A stretch of DNA of 64,000 nucleotides from Microbispora sp. NBC_01189. GTDB taxonomy: Bacteria > Actinomycetota > Actinomycetes > Streptosporangiales > Streptosporangiaceae. Numbering within the stretch: position 1 is the stretch's first letter; each line of letters begins with the position of its first letter. Position numbers and translations under genes: made by a program. Positions 51,262 through 60,055 of the stretch are shown piece by piece. The notes under the pieces are model-generated. The model ran no database searches, was not told the origin of the DNA, and saw only the letters and a list, made by a program, of their open reading frames with translations. The stretch is taken from NCBI RefSeq assembly GCF_036010665.1, contig NZ_CP108581.1, positions 1,394,001 through 1,458,000 of the forward strand, given 5' to 3'.

Positions 51262-54200
51262 TCAGACCTTCTCGCGCAGGCGCTGGCTCACGACCTGGGT
51301 GACGCCGTCGCCGCGCATCGACACGCCGTACAGCGCGTCGGCGATCTCCATCGTGCGCTTCTGGTGCGTGATCACGATGAGCTGTGAGGTCTGTCTCAGT
51401 TCCTCGAACAGGGTGAGCAGCCGCTGGGTGTTGGTGTCGTCCAGGGCCGCCTCGACCTCGTCCATCACGTAGAACGGCGACGGACGGGCCTTGAAGATCG
51501 AGACGAGGAACGCCACCGCCGTCAGCGACCGCTCGCCGCCGGACAGCAGCGACAGGCGCTTGACCTTCTTGCCGGGCGGCCGGGCCTCGACCTCGACCCC
51601 GGTGGTCAGCATGTCGGAGGGATCGGTCAGGAGCAGCCGGCCCTCCCCGCCGGGGAAGACCCGGTCGAAGATCTGCCCGAACTCGCGCGCCACGTCCTCG
51701 TACGCCGCCGCGAAGACCTGCTCGACCCGGTCGTCGACCTCCTTGACCACCAGCAGCAGGTCGCGCCGGGTCTTCTTGAGGTCCTCCAGCTGGGAGGTGA
51801 GGAAGGCGTGCCGTTCCTCCAGCGCGGCGAACTCCTCCAGCGCCAGCGGGTTGACCTTGCCGAGCTGGGTCATCTGCCGCTCGGCCGTCCTCGCCCGTTT
51901 CTCCTGCTCCTCCCGCACGTACGGCACGGGCGGCTCGCCCGGCACCGGCGCCGTGGGGCCGTACTCGGCGAGGAGGGGCTCCAGCTCGATGCCGTACTCC
52001 TCCAGGGCCCGCTGCTCCATCTGCTCCAGGCGCAGCCGCCGCTCCGTCCTCGCCATCTCGCTGCCGTGGACCCGGTTGACCAGGGCGTCCAGCTCGGTGC
52101 CGAGCTCGCGGACGCGCAGGCGCACCTGCTTGAGCTCGGCGTCGATCCGCCCGCGCGCCCGCTCGGCCTCGTCGCGCTCCTCGGCGGCCCGCGCGAGCGA
52201 GCCCTCCAGGGCGGTCAGCGCCGTGCGGGCGCCCTCGGCGACCGCGGCGGCGATCTCGGCCTGCCTGCGCCGGCGTTCCCGGTCGGCCACGGCCCGCGCG
52301 CGGTCCTGCCGCTCCCGCTGGGCCGCACGGAGCAGGGCCTCGGCGCGGCCCGCGATGCCCCGCGCCCGCTCCTCCGCCGTACGGACGGTCAGCCGGGCCT
52401 CCATCTCGGCCTGACGGGTGACGCCGCAGACGGCGGCGAGCTCGTCGCGGGTGTCGGCGGTCGGCTCGGCCTCCAGCTCGGCGGCGTACTCCGCCTCGGC
52501 GAGCTGTTCCTCCAGCTCCACCACCACGGCCTGGGCCTGTTCGCGGGCCTCCTCCGCGGCGCGCACCGACCCGCCCAGCCGCGCCGCCTCGTCCTGGGCG
52601 GCCTTGACGGCGGCCTCCAGCCCGGCGAGCTGCCTGGCCGCGGCGGCGGCCTTCTGGTCGGCCTCCCGCTGCCTGCCGCGCAGCCGGTCGAGCACGGCCT
52701 GCGCCGCGTTCAGCCCGTTCTGGGCGTCGTTGACGCCGCTCTGCGCGGCGCTCGCACCGCTCTGTGCCTCGGCCACCCGCGCCTGGGCCTCCTCCAGCGC
52801 GAGCTGGCACTCCCGCTCGGCGGCCACGGCCTCCGCGAGCGCCTCGGCGTGCCGCTCGGCCCCGGCCCTGGCGGTGGCCAGATCGGCGGCGGCCTCGTCG
52901 AGGGCGGTCCGCATCCGCAGCAGCGAGGACCCGCCGCCGGAGCCGCCGTGCGCCGCGTGGACCCCGAGCAGGTCGCCCGACGTGGTGACGGCCCGCAGGT
53001 CCGGGTGGGAGTCCACGACCTTGCGCGCGGCCGGCAGGTCGGGCACCACGACCACGCCGGACAGCAGCGCCTCCACCGCCGGGCGCAGCTCGTCCGGCAC
53101 GTCCACCAGGTCGGCCGCCCACTCCGCGCCCGCGACGGGCGGCTCCGGCCGGTCGCAGGCCTCGTGCCGGTCGGCCGCGACGAGCAGGGCGGCGCGGCCG
53201 GCGCCCGCCTCGCGCAGATGCTCCACGGCCGCCACGGCCGCGGTGAGCGAGGCGACCGCCACGCCGTCAACGGCCAGCACGGCCGCGACGGCGGCCTCCG
53301 CCCCTGGCCGTACGGCCAGCAGCGCGGCGACGGGGCCGAGCACTCCGGGCAGGCCCGCCCCGAGCAGCGCGGCGGCCCCGTCCGCGCCGCCGGCCAGGCT
53401 CATCTCCAGGGCCTCGCACCGCGCCTGCAGGGCGGCCACGTCGCGCTGCGACCCGGAGTCGGCGGCGCGGGCGGCGCCGACGGCGGCCTTCGCGGCGGCC
53501 AGCGCGTCGCCCGGCGCGGCCAGGGCGGCCCGCTCCCGCTCCACCACGGCCCCCGCCCGCTCGGCGACGGCCCTGGCCTCCTCCACCGCGGCGCGGGCGA
53601 GGTCGACGCCCTCCTGTGCCGTCTCCAGCTCGGCGGCGAGCCCGGGGTCGGCCGGGGGCTCGTCGAGCGTGCCCGTGTCCAGCTCGTCCTGGGCCCGCTC
53701 GGCGCGGCGGGTGGCGTCCTCGACGGCCCTGGTGAGCCGGCCGATCTCGTCCCCGGCGGCCCTGGCCCGGCTCCTGGCCGACTCGACCTGGCCGCGCAGC
53801 CGGGCGAGCGCCTCCCTGCGGTCGGCCGCGGCGCGGGCGGCGACCGAAAGGCGCCGTTCCTCGGCGGCGAGGGCCTCCTCGGCCTCGGCACGCACCTCGA
53901 CGGCGGCGGCGAGCCGCTCGCGCGCCTCGTCCAGCTCGTCGGCCAGCACCCGCTCCTGCTCGCGCACCTCGGCGGCCTCGCGCTCCAGGTCCTCCGGATC
54001 GCGCCCGCGCCGTTCGACGGACGCGGCGTCGGCGGCGTGCCGCCTGCGTTCGGCCGCCAGGCTCTCCACGCCGCGCAGCCGCTCCCGCAGGGCCGAGAGG
54101 TGGTAGAAGGTCTCCTGGGCCGCCTTCAGCCGCGGCTGGGCCTCGTTCTCCGCGGCCTCCAGCTCGGTCTCCCGCCGCTGACCCTCGGCCAGCTCGGCCT

Positions 54201-54975
54201 CCACCCTGACCCGCCTGGCCTGCACGGCCGCCTCGTCGGCCTCCTCGCGCTGCAGGGTGTCGCGGAGGGTCACGACGTCGTCGGCGAGCAGGCGCAGCCG
54301 CGCGTCGCGCAGGTCGGCCTGGATCACGGCGGCCTTCCTCGCGATCTCGGCCTGCCGGCCGAGCGGCTTGAGCTGGCGGCGCAGCTCGGCCACGAGGTCC
54401 TGGACGCGGGTGAGGTTGGCCTGCATCGCGTCGAGCTTGCGGAGCGCCTTCTCCTTGCGCTTGCGGTGCTTGAGCACGCCGGCGGCCTCTTCGATGAACG
54501 CCCTGCGCTCCTCGGGCCCGGCGTGCAGCACCTGGTCGAGCTGGCCCTGGCCGACGATGACGTGCATCTCCCGGCCGATGCCGGAGTCGGACAGCAGTTC
54601 CTGGATGTCGAGCAGGCGGCAGGTGTCGCCGTTGATGGCGTACTCGCTCTGGCCCGACCGGAACATCAGCCGGCTGATCGTGACCTCGGTGTAGTCGATC
54701 GGCAGCGCGCCGTCACCGTTGTCGATCGTCAGGGTGACCTCGGCGCGGCCGAGGGGCGGGCGGCTGGAGGTGCCCGCGAAGATGACGTCCTCCATCTTGC
54801 CGCCGCGCAGCGACTTGGCGCTGTGCTCGCCCATCACCCAGGCGAGGGCGTCGACGACGTTGGACTTTCCGGAGCCGTTGGGGCCGACAACCGCCGTGAT
54901 GCCGGGCTCGAAACGGAGGGTGGTGGCCGAGGCGAACGACTTGAAGCCGCGTAAGGTGAGCGTCTTCAGGTACAC
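51262..54975 (-). CDS. smc: Chromosome segregation protein SMC
   Basis: 1,237 residues. N-terminal ATPase half with Walker A GPNGSGKSN, two long coiled coils (about 165-500 and 670-1010) around a hinge domain (about 510-660, with GAGLPGVLGPVAALL), and C-terminal half with signature LLSGGERSLTAVAFL and Walker B FYVMDEVEAALDD. It forms the condensin ring with ScpA/ScpB. The coils are very rich in Ala, Glu and Arg. GTG start at 54975. Confidence 0.96.
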   Translation of the reverse strand: MYLKTLTLRGFKSFASATTLRFEPGITAVVGPNGSGKSNVVDALAWVMGEHSAKSLRGGKMEDVIFAGTSSRPPLGRAEVTLTIDNGDGALPIDYTEVTISRLMFRSGQSEYAINGDTCRLLDIQELLSDSGIGREMHVIVGQGQLDQVLHAGPEERRAFIEEAAGVLKHRKRKEKALRKLDAMQANLTRVQDLVAELRRQLKPLGRQAEIARKAAVIQADLRDARLRLLADDVVTLRDTLQREEADEAAVQARRVRVEAELAEGQRRETELEAAENEAQPRLKAAQETFYHLSALRERLRGVESLAAERRRHAADAASVERRGRDPEDLEREAAEVREQERVLADELDEARERLAAAVEVRAEAEEALAAEERRLSVAARAAADRREALARLRGQVESARSRARAAGDEIGRLTRAVEDATRRAERAQDELDTGTLDEPPADPGLAAELETAQEGVDLARAAVEEARAVAERAGAVVERERAALAAPGDALAAAKAAVGAARAADSGSQRDVAALQARCEALEMSLAGGADGAAALLGAGLPGVLGPVAALLAVRPGAEAAVAAVLAVDGVAVASLTAAVAAVEHLREAGAGRAALLVAADRHEACDRPEPPVAGAEWAADLVDVPDELRPAVEALLSGVVVVPDLPAARKVVDSHPDLRAVTTSGDLLGVHAAHGGSGGGSSLLRMRTALDEAAADLATARAGAERHAEALAEAVAAERECQLALEEAQARVAEAQSGASAAQSGVNDAQNGLNAAQAVLDRLRGRQREADQKAAAAARQLAGLEAAVKAAQDEAARLGGSVRAAEEAREQAQAVVVELEEQLAEAEYAAELEAEPTADTRDELAAVCGVTRQAEMEARLTVRTAEERARGIAGRAEALLRAAQRERQDRARAVADRERRRRQAEIAAAVAEGARTALTALEGSLARAAEERDEAERARGRIDAELKQVRLRVRELGTELDALVNRVHGSEMARTERRLRLEQMEQRALEEYGIELEPLLAEYGPTAPVPGEPPVPYVREEQEKRARTAERQMTQLGKVNPLALEEFAALEERHAFLTSQLEDLKKTRRDLLLVVKEVDDRVEQVFAAAYEDVAREFGQIFDRVFPGGEGRLLLTDPSDMLTTGVEVEARPPGKKVKRLSLLSGGERSLTAVAFLVSIFKARPSPFYVMDEVEAALDDTNTQRLLTLFEELRQTSQLIVITHQKRTMEIADALYGVSMRGDGVTQVVSQRLREKV

Positions 54976-55111
54976 GTCCCCGCCCCCTCGGTGCCGCCCG
55001 TCGGCTGGGGGGAAAGACTACAGGTCCCGGGGCCGGAGCACGCGGAATAGAGGCCGCTTGACGTCCGGCCGGCCGGGTGGCAATTCCCGTGGAACGGTTC
55101 CGGAAATGGCA

Positions 55112-55136
55112 AGGGACGCCTTTGCGGGGCGTCCCT
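55112..55136 (-). terminator. Terminator of the 64-aa gene
   Basis: A 9-bp stem (55112-55120 with 55128-55136) and 7-base loop, 30 bases past the stop codon. Confidence 0.7.
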
Positions 55137-55165
55137 ACAATCCTTTTCCCGTTCCGGCCGGTCCC

Positions 55166-55360
55166 TCAGGTGAGAGCCGGCTCGCGATCCTGCAGCCGGA
55201 CCAGGGCCTCATCACGAGTTTGCGCTTCGAGCGCGTCGTTCTGGGCCTGGAGCCGGTTGAGTTCTGCCTCGAGGTCGCGGATGCGCTGCTGGAGGCGACG
55301 CATTTCCGAGATCATTCGAGGATCAGGACCGCCGACGTGGCCGAGTAGAGCCTTCGCCAT
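55166..55360 (-). CDS. Small coiled-coil protein, 64 aa
   Basis: MAKALLGHVGGPDPRMISEM is followed by a heptad-patterned helix (RRLQQRIRDLEAELNRLQAQ) and the tail REPALT. This layout (MAKALLG(H/Y)VGG start, coiled coil, REPALT end) recurs in small actinobacterial proteins of unknown role. Ribosome binding site ggagg lies 9 bases upstream, and the gene has its own terminator, so it is a separate, probably well expressed unit between acylphosphatase and smc. Confidence 0.82.
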   Translation of the reverse strand: MAKALLGHVGGPDPRMISEMRRLQQRIRDLEAELNRLQAQNDALEAQTRDEALVRLQDREPALT

Positions 55361-55548
55361 AGTAAAGGGTCCTCCACGCTGAGTGACCAGACTGGTTCGC
55401 GCACTTCATGCCGCGGGAGGGGTGCGCGTGGTTCCTCTCAAGAGTCGCACCGGCATTGGAGACGGTCAAGTTGAACGCTCCGCACGATGAAGCCGGTGGG
55501 CACTCTCGCTAGGTAAATATACCGGATTTACGGGGTTTGAGGGAAGCC

Positions 55549-55818
55549 CTACCTCTCGACAAACCCGGCGATACTTCGCTTCGCTTCGCTCCAGCGCTCG
55601 ACCACCCCCTCGACGTGCCCGGGCGTGTCACCGGTGCGTAACAGGTCCAGGAGCGTGTCGCACGACTCCCTGGGGCCCTCGGCGACGACCTCGACCCTTC
55701 CGTCGGCCAGGTTCGCGGCCCACCCGACCAGCCCGAGTTCCAGCGCGCGGGCGCGGGTCCACCAGCGGAATCCCACACCCTGCACCCGTCCCCGGACCCA
55801 TGCCGTCAACCGAATCAC
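55549..55818 (-). CDS. Acylphosphatase
   Basis: 89 residues. The motif [33 protein letters not shown] contains the catalytic arginine (R in GVGFRW) and asparagine (N in AANLADGRV). It hydrolyses acyl phosphates in the cytoplasm. It lies in the conserved mutM-smc neighbourhood of actinomycetes. Confidence 0.93.
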   Translation of the reverse strand: MIRLTAWVRGRVQGVGFRWWTRARALELGLVGWAANLADGRVEVVAEGPRESCDTLLDLLRTGDTPGHVEGVVERWSEAKRSIAGFVER

Positions 55819-55881
55819 GAATACAAGTATCCAGATCGGCTCCGGCCGCGACCGCCGGGGGTGGGGTCAGGGGCGGCCGGG

Positions 55882-56769
55882 CTACGGCCGGGCGTTCCTC
55901 GGGCGGGGCTGGCACTTCGGGCAGCTGTAGGAGGAGCGGTTCATGAACGCCTCCCGCCTGACCGGCGCGCCGCAGCGGCGGCAGGGCTCGTCTCGCCTGC
56001 CGTAGACCGCGAGCGACCGGTCGAAGTAGCCGCTCTCGCCGTTCACGTCGACGTACAGGCTGTCGAAGGACGTGCCGCCCTGGCCGAGGGCCTCGGCCAT
56101 GACGGCCCGGGCCGCCGCGAGCAGCTCGAAGATCTTCGGCCGGGTCAGCGTCTCGGTCGGGCGCGCCCAGTGCAGCCGCGCCCGCCACAACGCCTCGTCC
56201 GCGTAGATGTTGCCGACCCCGCTGATCAGCGACTGGTCGAGCAGCGCCCGTTTGATCCCCGTACGGCGCAGCCGCAGCCGTACGGCGAACTCGGCGTCGT
56301 CGAAGGCGTCCTCCAGCGGGTCGGCGGCGATGTGCGCGACCGGCTCGGGCACCGCCCGGCCCCGGCCGGCGGTCATCGGGGCGACCAGGAGGTGCCCGAA
56401 GGTGCGCTGGTCGACGAAACGTAACTCCGGGCCGCCGTCGGCGAAGCCCACGCGCACCCGCAGGTGCTTCTCGATCGGCGCCATCGGGTCCACGACGAGA
56501 AGCTGGCCGCTCATGCCGAGGTGGGCGAGCAGCGCCTCCCCCGCCTCCTCCGGGGTGTGCTCCGCGGGACCGTCGAGCAGGGGCAGCCACAGGTACTTGC
56601 CCCTGCGCTCGGCCGAGGCGAGGGTGCGGCCCTTGAGCTGGGCGGCGAGATCGCCGGGGTTGCGGCGGACCGCGCGGGGATTGAGCACCTCGGCCGCGGC
56701 GACCGTCCGGCCGGCGACCCAGCGCTCCAGGCCCCTGCGTACGACCTCGACCTCGGGCAGTTCGGGCAT
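55882..56769 (-). CDS. mutM: Formamidopyrimidine-DNA glycosylase (Fpg)
   Basis: 295 residues. The catalytic N-terminus is [14 protein letters not shown] (P2 nucleophile, E3), with K in [16 protein letters not shown], the H2TH element near [14 protein letters not shown], and a C-terminal zinc finger C-RRCG...C-PKC. It removes oxidised purines and nicks DNA. The start is 19 bases after the rnc stop, same operon. Confidence 0.96.
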   Translation of the reverse strand: MPELPEVEVVRRGLERWVAGRTVAAAEVLNPRAVRRNPGDLAAQLKGRTLASAERRGKYLWLPLLDGPAEHTPEEAGEALLAHLGMSGQLLVVDPMAPIEKHLRVRVGFADGGPELRFVDQRTFGHLLVAPMTAGRGRAVPEPVAHIAADPLEDAFDDAEFAVRLRLRRTGIKRALLDQSLISGVGNIYADEALWRARLHWARPTETLTRPKIFELLAAARAVMAEALGQGGTSFDSLYVDVNGESGYFDRSLAVYGRRDEPCRRCGAPVRREAFMNRSSYSCPKCQPRPRNARP

Positions 56770-56788
56770 GTTCCCTCCCCGGGCGGGG

Positions 56789-57538
56789 TCAGGCGCGGAC
56801 GGGCCCGGCGCCCTCGCGGGCGTCGCGCAGCGCGCGGATCGCGGTCCAGGCCGCCTCGGCCGCCTGCTGCTCGGCCTCCTTCTTGCTGCGCCCGGCGCCC
56901 TTGCCGTACTCCTTGCCGCCCACGCGCACCACGGCCGCGAAGGACTTGGCGTGGTCGGGCCCGCTCTCGTCGACGTGGTACTCCGGCACGCCGAGCATCT
57001 CGGCGGCGGTGAGCTCCTGCAGGGACGTCTTCCAGTCGAGCCCGGCCCCGAGCGACGCCGACCGCGTGATGAGCGGGTCGAACAGCAGGTGGACGACGCG
57101 GAACGCCTCGTCCAGGCCCTTGTCGACGTACACGGTGCCGATCAGGGCCTCCAGCGTGTCGGCCAGGATGGACGACTTGTCCCGTCCGCCGGTGCCCTCC
57201 TCGCCGCGGCCGAGCCGCAGGTACTTGCCGAGGTCGAGCGTCCTGGCGACGTCCGCGAGCGCCCGCATGTTGACCACGGCGGCGCGCAGCTTCGCGAGCT
57301 GGCCCTCCGGCAGGTCCGGGTGGTTGCGGAACAGCGTGTCCGTCACCACCAGGCCCAGCACCGAGTCACCCAGGAACTCCAGGCGCTCGTTGGTCGGCAG
57401 GCCGCCGTTCTCGTACGCGTACGAGCGGTGCGTCAGCGCCCGCTCCAGGATTCCGGCGCTGAGCCGGACGTCGATCACCTGGTGAAGCTCTTCTCTGGCG
57501 ATCTCGACGGGCACGGGTTTCGCCGATGGTGCGGCCAT
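56789..57538 (-). CDS. rnc: Ribonuclease III
   Basis: 249 residues. The catalytic domain has the signature [16 protein letters not shown] and the second acidic site [15 protein letters not shown]. The C-terminal double-stranded RNA-binding domain has [23 protein letters not shown]. It processes ribosomal and other structured RNA. ATG at 57538 has ggagg 5 bases upstream; a longer upstream frame overlaps a hairpin and is not used. The hairpin may serve autoregulation. Confidence 0.96.
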   Translation of the reverse strand: MAAPSAKPVPVEIAREELHQVIDVRLSAGILERALTHRSYAYENGGLPTNERLEFLGDSVLGLVVTDTLFRNHPDLPEGQLAKLRAAVVNMRALADVARTLDLGKYLRLGRGEEGTGGRDKSSILADTLEALIGTVYVDKGLDEAFRVVHLLFDPLITRSASLGAGLDWKTSLQELTAAEMLGVPEYHVDESGPDHAKSFAAVVRVGGKEYGKGAGRSKKEAEQQAAEAAWTAIRALRDAREGAGPVRA

Positions 57539-57610
57539 GGAATCCTCCCAACTCCTCCGCGGGACAAAGCCGTGCGCGGGAGGCAGGTGGATCCGCCGAT
57601 GGCCCGAAGG

Positions 57611-57661
57611 CGTGGTGGACGCCGGTCCCGCCGGGAGCCGATGGCCCCGGCGTCCACCACG
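57611..57661 (-). promoter_or_regulatory. 15-bp hairpin in the leader of rnc
   Basis: cgtggtggacgccgg (57611-57625) pairs perfectly with 57647-57661 around a 21-base loop, 73 bases before the rnc start and after the rpmF terminator. Perfect long stems are substrates of RNase III, and in E. coli and Streptomyces RNase III cuts the leader of its own mRNA to limit expression. Confidence 0.6.
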
Positions 57662-57726
57662 GCCGCGGGCGTGCATGCCGGTGCGTGTCTACCGTCCTAC
57701 CGCCGCACGTTCCTGAAAGCACGGTA

Positions 57727-57762
57727 ACGCCGGCCGGGTCCTGTTGACGATCCGGCCGGCGT
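57727..57762 (-). terminator. Terminator of the yceD-rpmF unit
   Basis: An 11-bp perfect stem (57727-57737 with 57752-57762) and 14-base loop, 64 bases past the rpmF stop. Confidence 0.75.
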
Positions 57763-57826
57763 CCCGATCACTACGCGCGGCCCGGAGACGGGTCTCCGAG
57801 CCGCGGTCGCGGCAGCTCGCGCGCGA

Positions 57827-58006
57827 TCAGGCCGACGGCTCGACGACCTGACGGCGGTTGTAGGTGCCGCAGGTCGGGCACGCGACGTGCGGGCGCTTGG
57901 GCGAGCGGCACTGCGGGCAGCTCACGAGTGCGACCGCCGCCGCCTTCCACTGGGACCTGCGGGCGCGGGTGTTGCTCCGCGACATTCTCCGCTTGGGGAC
58001 GGCCAC
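57827..58006 (-). CDS. rpmF: Ribosomal protein L32, zinc-binding form
   Basis: 59 residues, GTG start with ribosome binding site aggaggg. [20 protein letters not shown] is the L32 start, and CPQC ... CPTC is the zinc ribbon, so this is the cysteine-containing C+ form. It lies directly after the yceD gene (1-base gap), the classic bacterial pair. Confidence 0.96.
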   Translation of the reverse strand: MAVPKRRMSRSNTRARRSQWKAAAVALVSCPQCRSPKRPHVACPTCGTYNRRQVVEPSA

Positions 58007-58007
58007 G

Positions 58008-58580
58008 TCAACCCTCCTGATCGTCTTTCTGTTCCTCTGCCAAACCCTGCAGCGCCGCCCAGCGGGGGTCGACCGTCTCGTGCCGGTGGTCCGGGCCGGC
58101 CTCCGCCAGCCTGACTCCGCACTCCGCGCAGAGACCGGGGCAGTCTTCACCGCACACCGGGCTCAGCGGCAGTGCGAGCACCACCGCGTCACGGAATACC
58201 GGCTCGAGATCGAGCAGTTCGCCGTCGAGGAGCAGATCGTCCTCTCGGGCGTCCTCCGCCGAGTAGAAGTAGAGCTCCTGGAAGCCGACCTCGATCTCCG
58301 AGGTCAACGGGTCCAGGCAGCGCGAGCACTCCCCTGTGAGGGGAGCCTGCGCCGTGCCCGTCACGAGCACGCCCTCCATCACCGCCTCGAGCCGGATGTC
58401 CAGCTCGACGTCGGCGTCCTTGGGAACGCCGATCATTCCGACCGCGAGGTCCACCGGCGCCGGGAGGGTCGGGGTGAGGGTGCGCATCGATCCCGGTCGG
58501 CGTCCCAGATCGTGGGTGGAAATCACCCAGGGGGCTCGGGGATCGAGGCTGCGCAGACTCATCCTGCTCTCGTTAGGCAT
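58008..58580 (-). CDS. YceD/DUF177 family protein
   Basis: 190 residues. [16 protein letters not shown] and [13 protein letters not shown] are the cysteine pairs of this family, which is linked to 23S rRNA maturation. It is followed at once by rpmF. ATG at 58580 is annotated; ATG at 58562 ([15 protein letters not shown]) fits homologue starts equally well. Confidence 0.92.
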   Translation of the reverse strand: MPNESRMSLRSLDPRAPWVISTHDLGRRPGSMRTLTPTLPAPVDLAVGMIGVPKDADVELDIRLEAVMEGVLVTGTAQAPLTGECSRCLDPLTSEIEVGFQELYFYSAEDAREDDLLLDGELLDLEPVFRDAVVLALPLSPVCGEDCPGLCAECGVRLAEAGPDHRHETVDPRWAALQGLAEEQKDDQEG

Positions 58581-58631
58581 GGCGAATCACCGCCGTCGTG
58601 CAAGGCTGAAAGGCAAGAATACCAGCCCCGT

Positions 58632-59108
58632 TCAGCCTCTGAGCCGCTCGCTGAGCAGCTGGTGGACGAGGTCGGGGACCAGGCCCGACACGTCGCCGCC
58701 GTACCGGGCGATCTCCTTGAGCCTGCTCGACGACAGGAACGAGTATTCCGGGTTGGTGGACATGAACAGCGTCTCCACCCCCGACATCCGGTAGTTGAGC
58801 TGGGCCATCTGCAGCTCGTAGTCGAAGTCGCTGACCGCCCGCAGGCCCTTCACGATGGCCGGGATGCCCTGCTGCCTGCAGAAGTCCACCAACAGCCCGT
58901 GGAACTTCTCGACCCGGATGTTGCCGTACTCCTTCGTCACCGCCTGGAGCATCTCGATGCGCTCGTCGACGGTGAACAGGCTGTGCTTCTCTATATTGAT
59001 CAACACGGCCACGACGACCTCGTCGTACAGCCGTGACGTCCGGCCGATGATGTCCAGATGTCCGTTGGTGACGGGATCGAACGACCCCGGGCAGACGACG
59101 CGGCGCAA
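58632..59108 (-). CDS. coaD: Phosphopantetheine adenylyltransferase
   Basis: 158 residues, the family's normal size. PGSFDPVTNGHLDII carries the nucleotide-binding TxGH motif, and SFLSSSRLKEIA is the C-terminal active-site loop. It makes dephospho-CoA from phosphopantetheine and ATP. The TTG at 59108 (MRRVVCPGSFDP) is preferred, with ggggg upstream; a GTG at 59129 is possible. It lies 17 bases after rsmD in the usual order. Confidence 0.94.
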   Translation of the reverse strand: MRRVVCPGSFDPVTNGHLDIIGRTSRLYDEVVVAVLINIEKHSLFTVDERIEMLQAVTKEYGNIRVEKFHGLLVDFCRQQGIPAIVKGLRAVSDFDYELQMAQLNYRMSGVETLFMSTNPEYSFLSSSRLKEIARYGGDVSGLVPDLVHQLLSERLRG

Positions 59109-59125
59109 CGCGCACCCCCATAGAT

Positions 59126-59695
59126 TCACGGGTTCCCGGCGGCGCGACCGTACCAAACGGCCGCTTCGCCGTACCGGCGGACCCTGTCCTCGGTGAATCC
59201 CTCCGGCCACACCAGGTCCTTACCCCGGGACTCCCGCTCCACGGCCACCAGCGCGCCCTCCGCCAGCCAGCCGTTGTCGCGCAGCGCGGCGAGCACCCGC
59301 GAGACGGCCTCGTCCGAGACGGCGTAGGGCGGGTCGGCGAAGACGAAGTCGTACGGCTCCTCGCACGGGCGGCCGACCACCCGCTCGACCTTCTCGGCCC
59401 GCAGGGACGCCCCCGGCAGGCCGAGCGACGCGATGTTCTCCCTGATCGTCCGCGCGGCCCTGGCGTCCGACTCGACCAGCAGCGCGTGGGCGGCTCCCCG
59501 GCTCAGCGCCTCCAGGCCGACGGCGCCCGACCCGGCGTAGAGGTCGAGCGCCCGCGTCCCGTCCAGCGGCCCGAGCGTGGAGCCGACCGTCGCGAACACG
59601 CCCTCCCGGGTGCGGTCGCTCGTCGGCCTGGTCGATCTCCCCGGCGGGACGGCCAGCCTGCGGCCCCCCGCCGTCCCTGCGATCACCCGCGTCAC
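59126..59695 (-). CDS. rsmD: 16S rRNA (guanine966-N2)-methyltransferase RsmD
   Basis: 189 residues. The SAM site is LDLYAGSGAVGLEAL and the catalytic DPPY motif is FVFADPPYAVSD. Start GTG at 59695 (MTRVIAGTAGGRRLAVPPG), which is the usual RsmD beginning. It is the first gene of the rsmD-coaD pair. Confidence 0.94.
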   Translation of the reverse strand: MTRVIAGTAGGRRLAVPPGRSTRPTSDRTREGVFATVGSTLGPLDGTRALDLYAGSGAVGLEALSRGAAHALLVESDARAARTIRENIASLGLPGASLRAEKVERVVGRPCEEPYDFVFADPPYAVSDEAVSRVLAALRDNGWLAEGALVAVERESRGKDLVWPEGFTEDRVRRYGEAAVWYGRAAGNP

Positions 59696-60055
59696 GTCCT
59701 CATTGTCCCGCCCGCGGCGGCCTCCGCGGCACGCCGGGGACGGGCCCGCGTAGATCGGCCGGGTCATCAGCCGGGTCAAGAGTGGGCAGGCGGCGGCGAG
59801 GAAAGGGTAAGAGCCGTATCGCGGGGCCCGTCCCATGCGCATCATGAGTTCTGCGGCCTCCACGGTGACCCAGCGGGAGGCCGGCCGGCGTGATCGTGAG
59901 CCCTTCCGCACGTCGGCGCCTCCGGCACCTGACCCGGAGGCGGGCCCGGCCGGGGACGGCATTCGGGGGGAGGCCGTCCCCTGAGCCGGGCTCTGGGTCG
60001 TCACACGGGCGTCGTGTTCGCACGGCGCCCGTTCCAATTTCCCCGGTGGGCCGGG
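59696..60055. other. Spacer between recG and rsmD
   Basis: 360 bases. The only structure is a recG-side terminator hairpin at 59945-59990. The frames extending rsmD upstream lack ribosome binding sites and homologous sequence. Confidence 0.5.
59945..59990 (-). terminator. Terminator of the DAK2-recG operon
   Basis: ggggacggc (59952-59960) pairs with gccgtcccc (59973-59981), and an outer cccggc/gccggg stem extends it, about 65 bases past the recG stop. Confidence 0.6.

Noticed and set aside
51808..54954. A 1,048-codon plus-strand frame opposite smc
   Set aside because: It is the complement of the smc coiled-coil coding sequence, low in complexity and without motifs or ribosome binding site.
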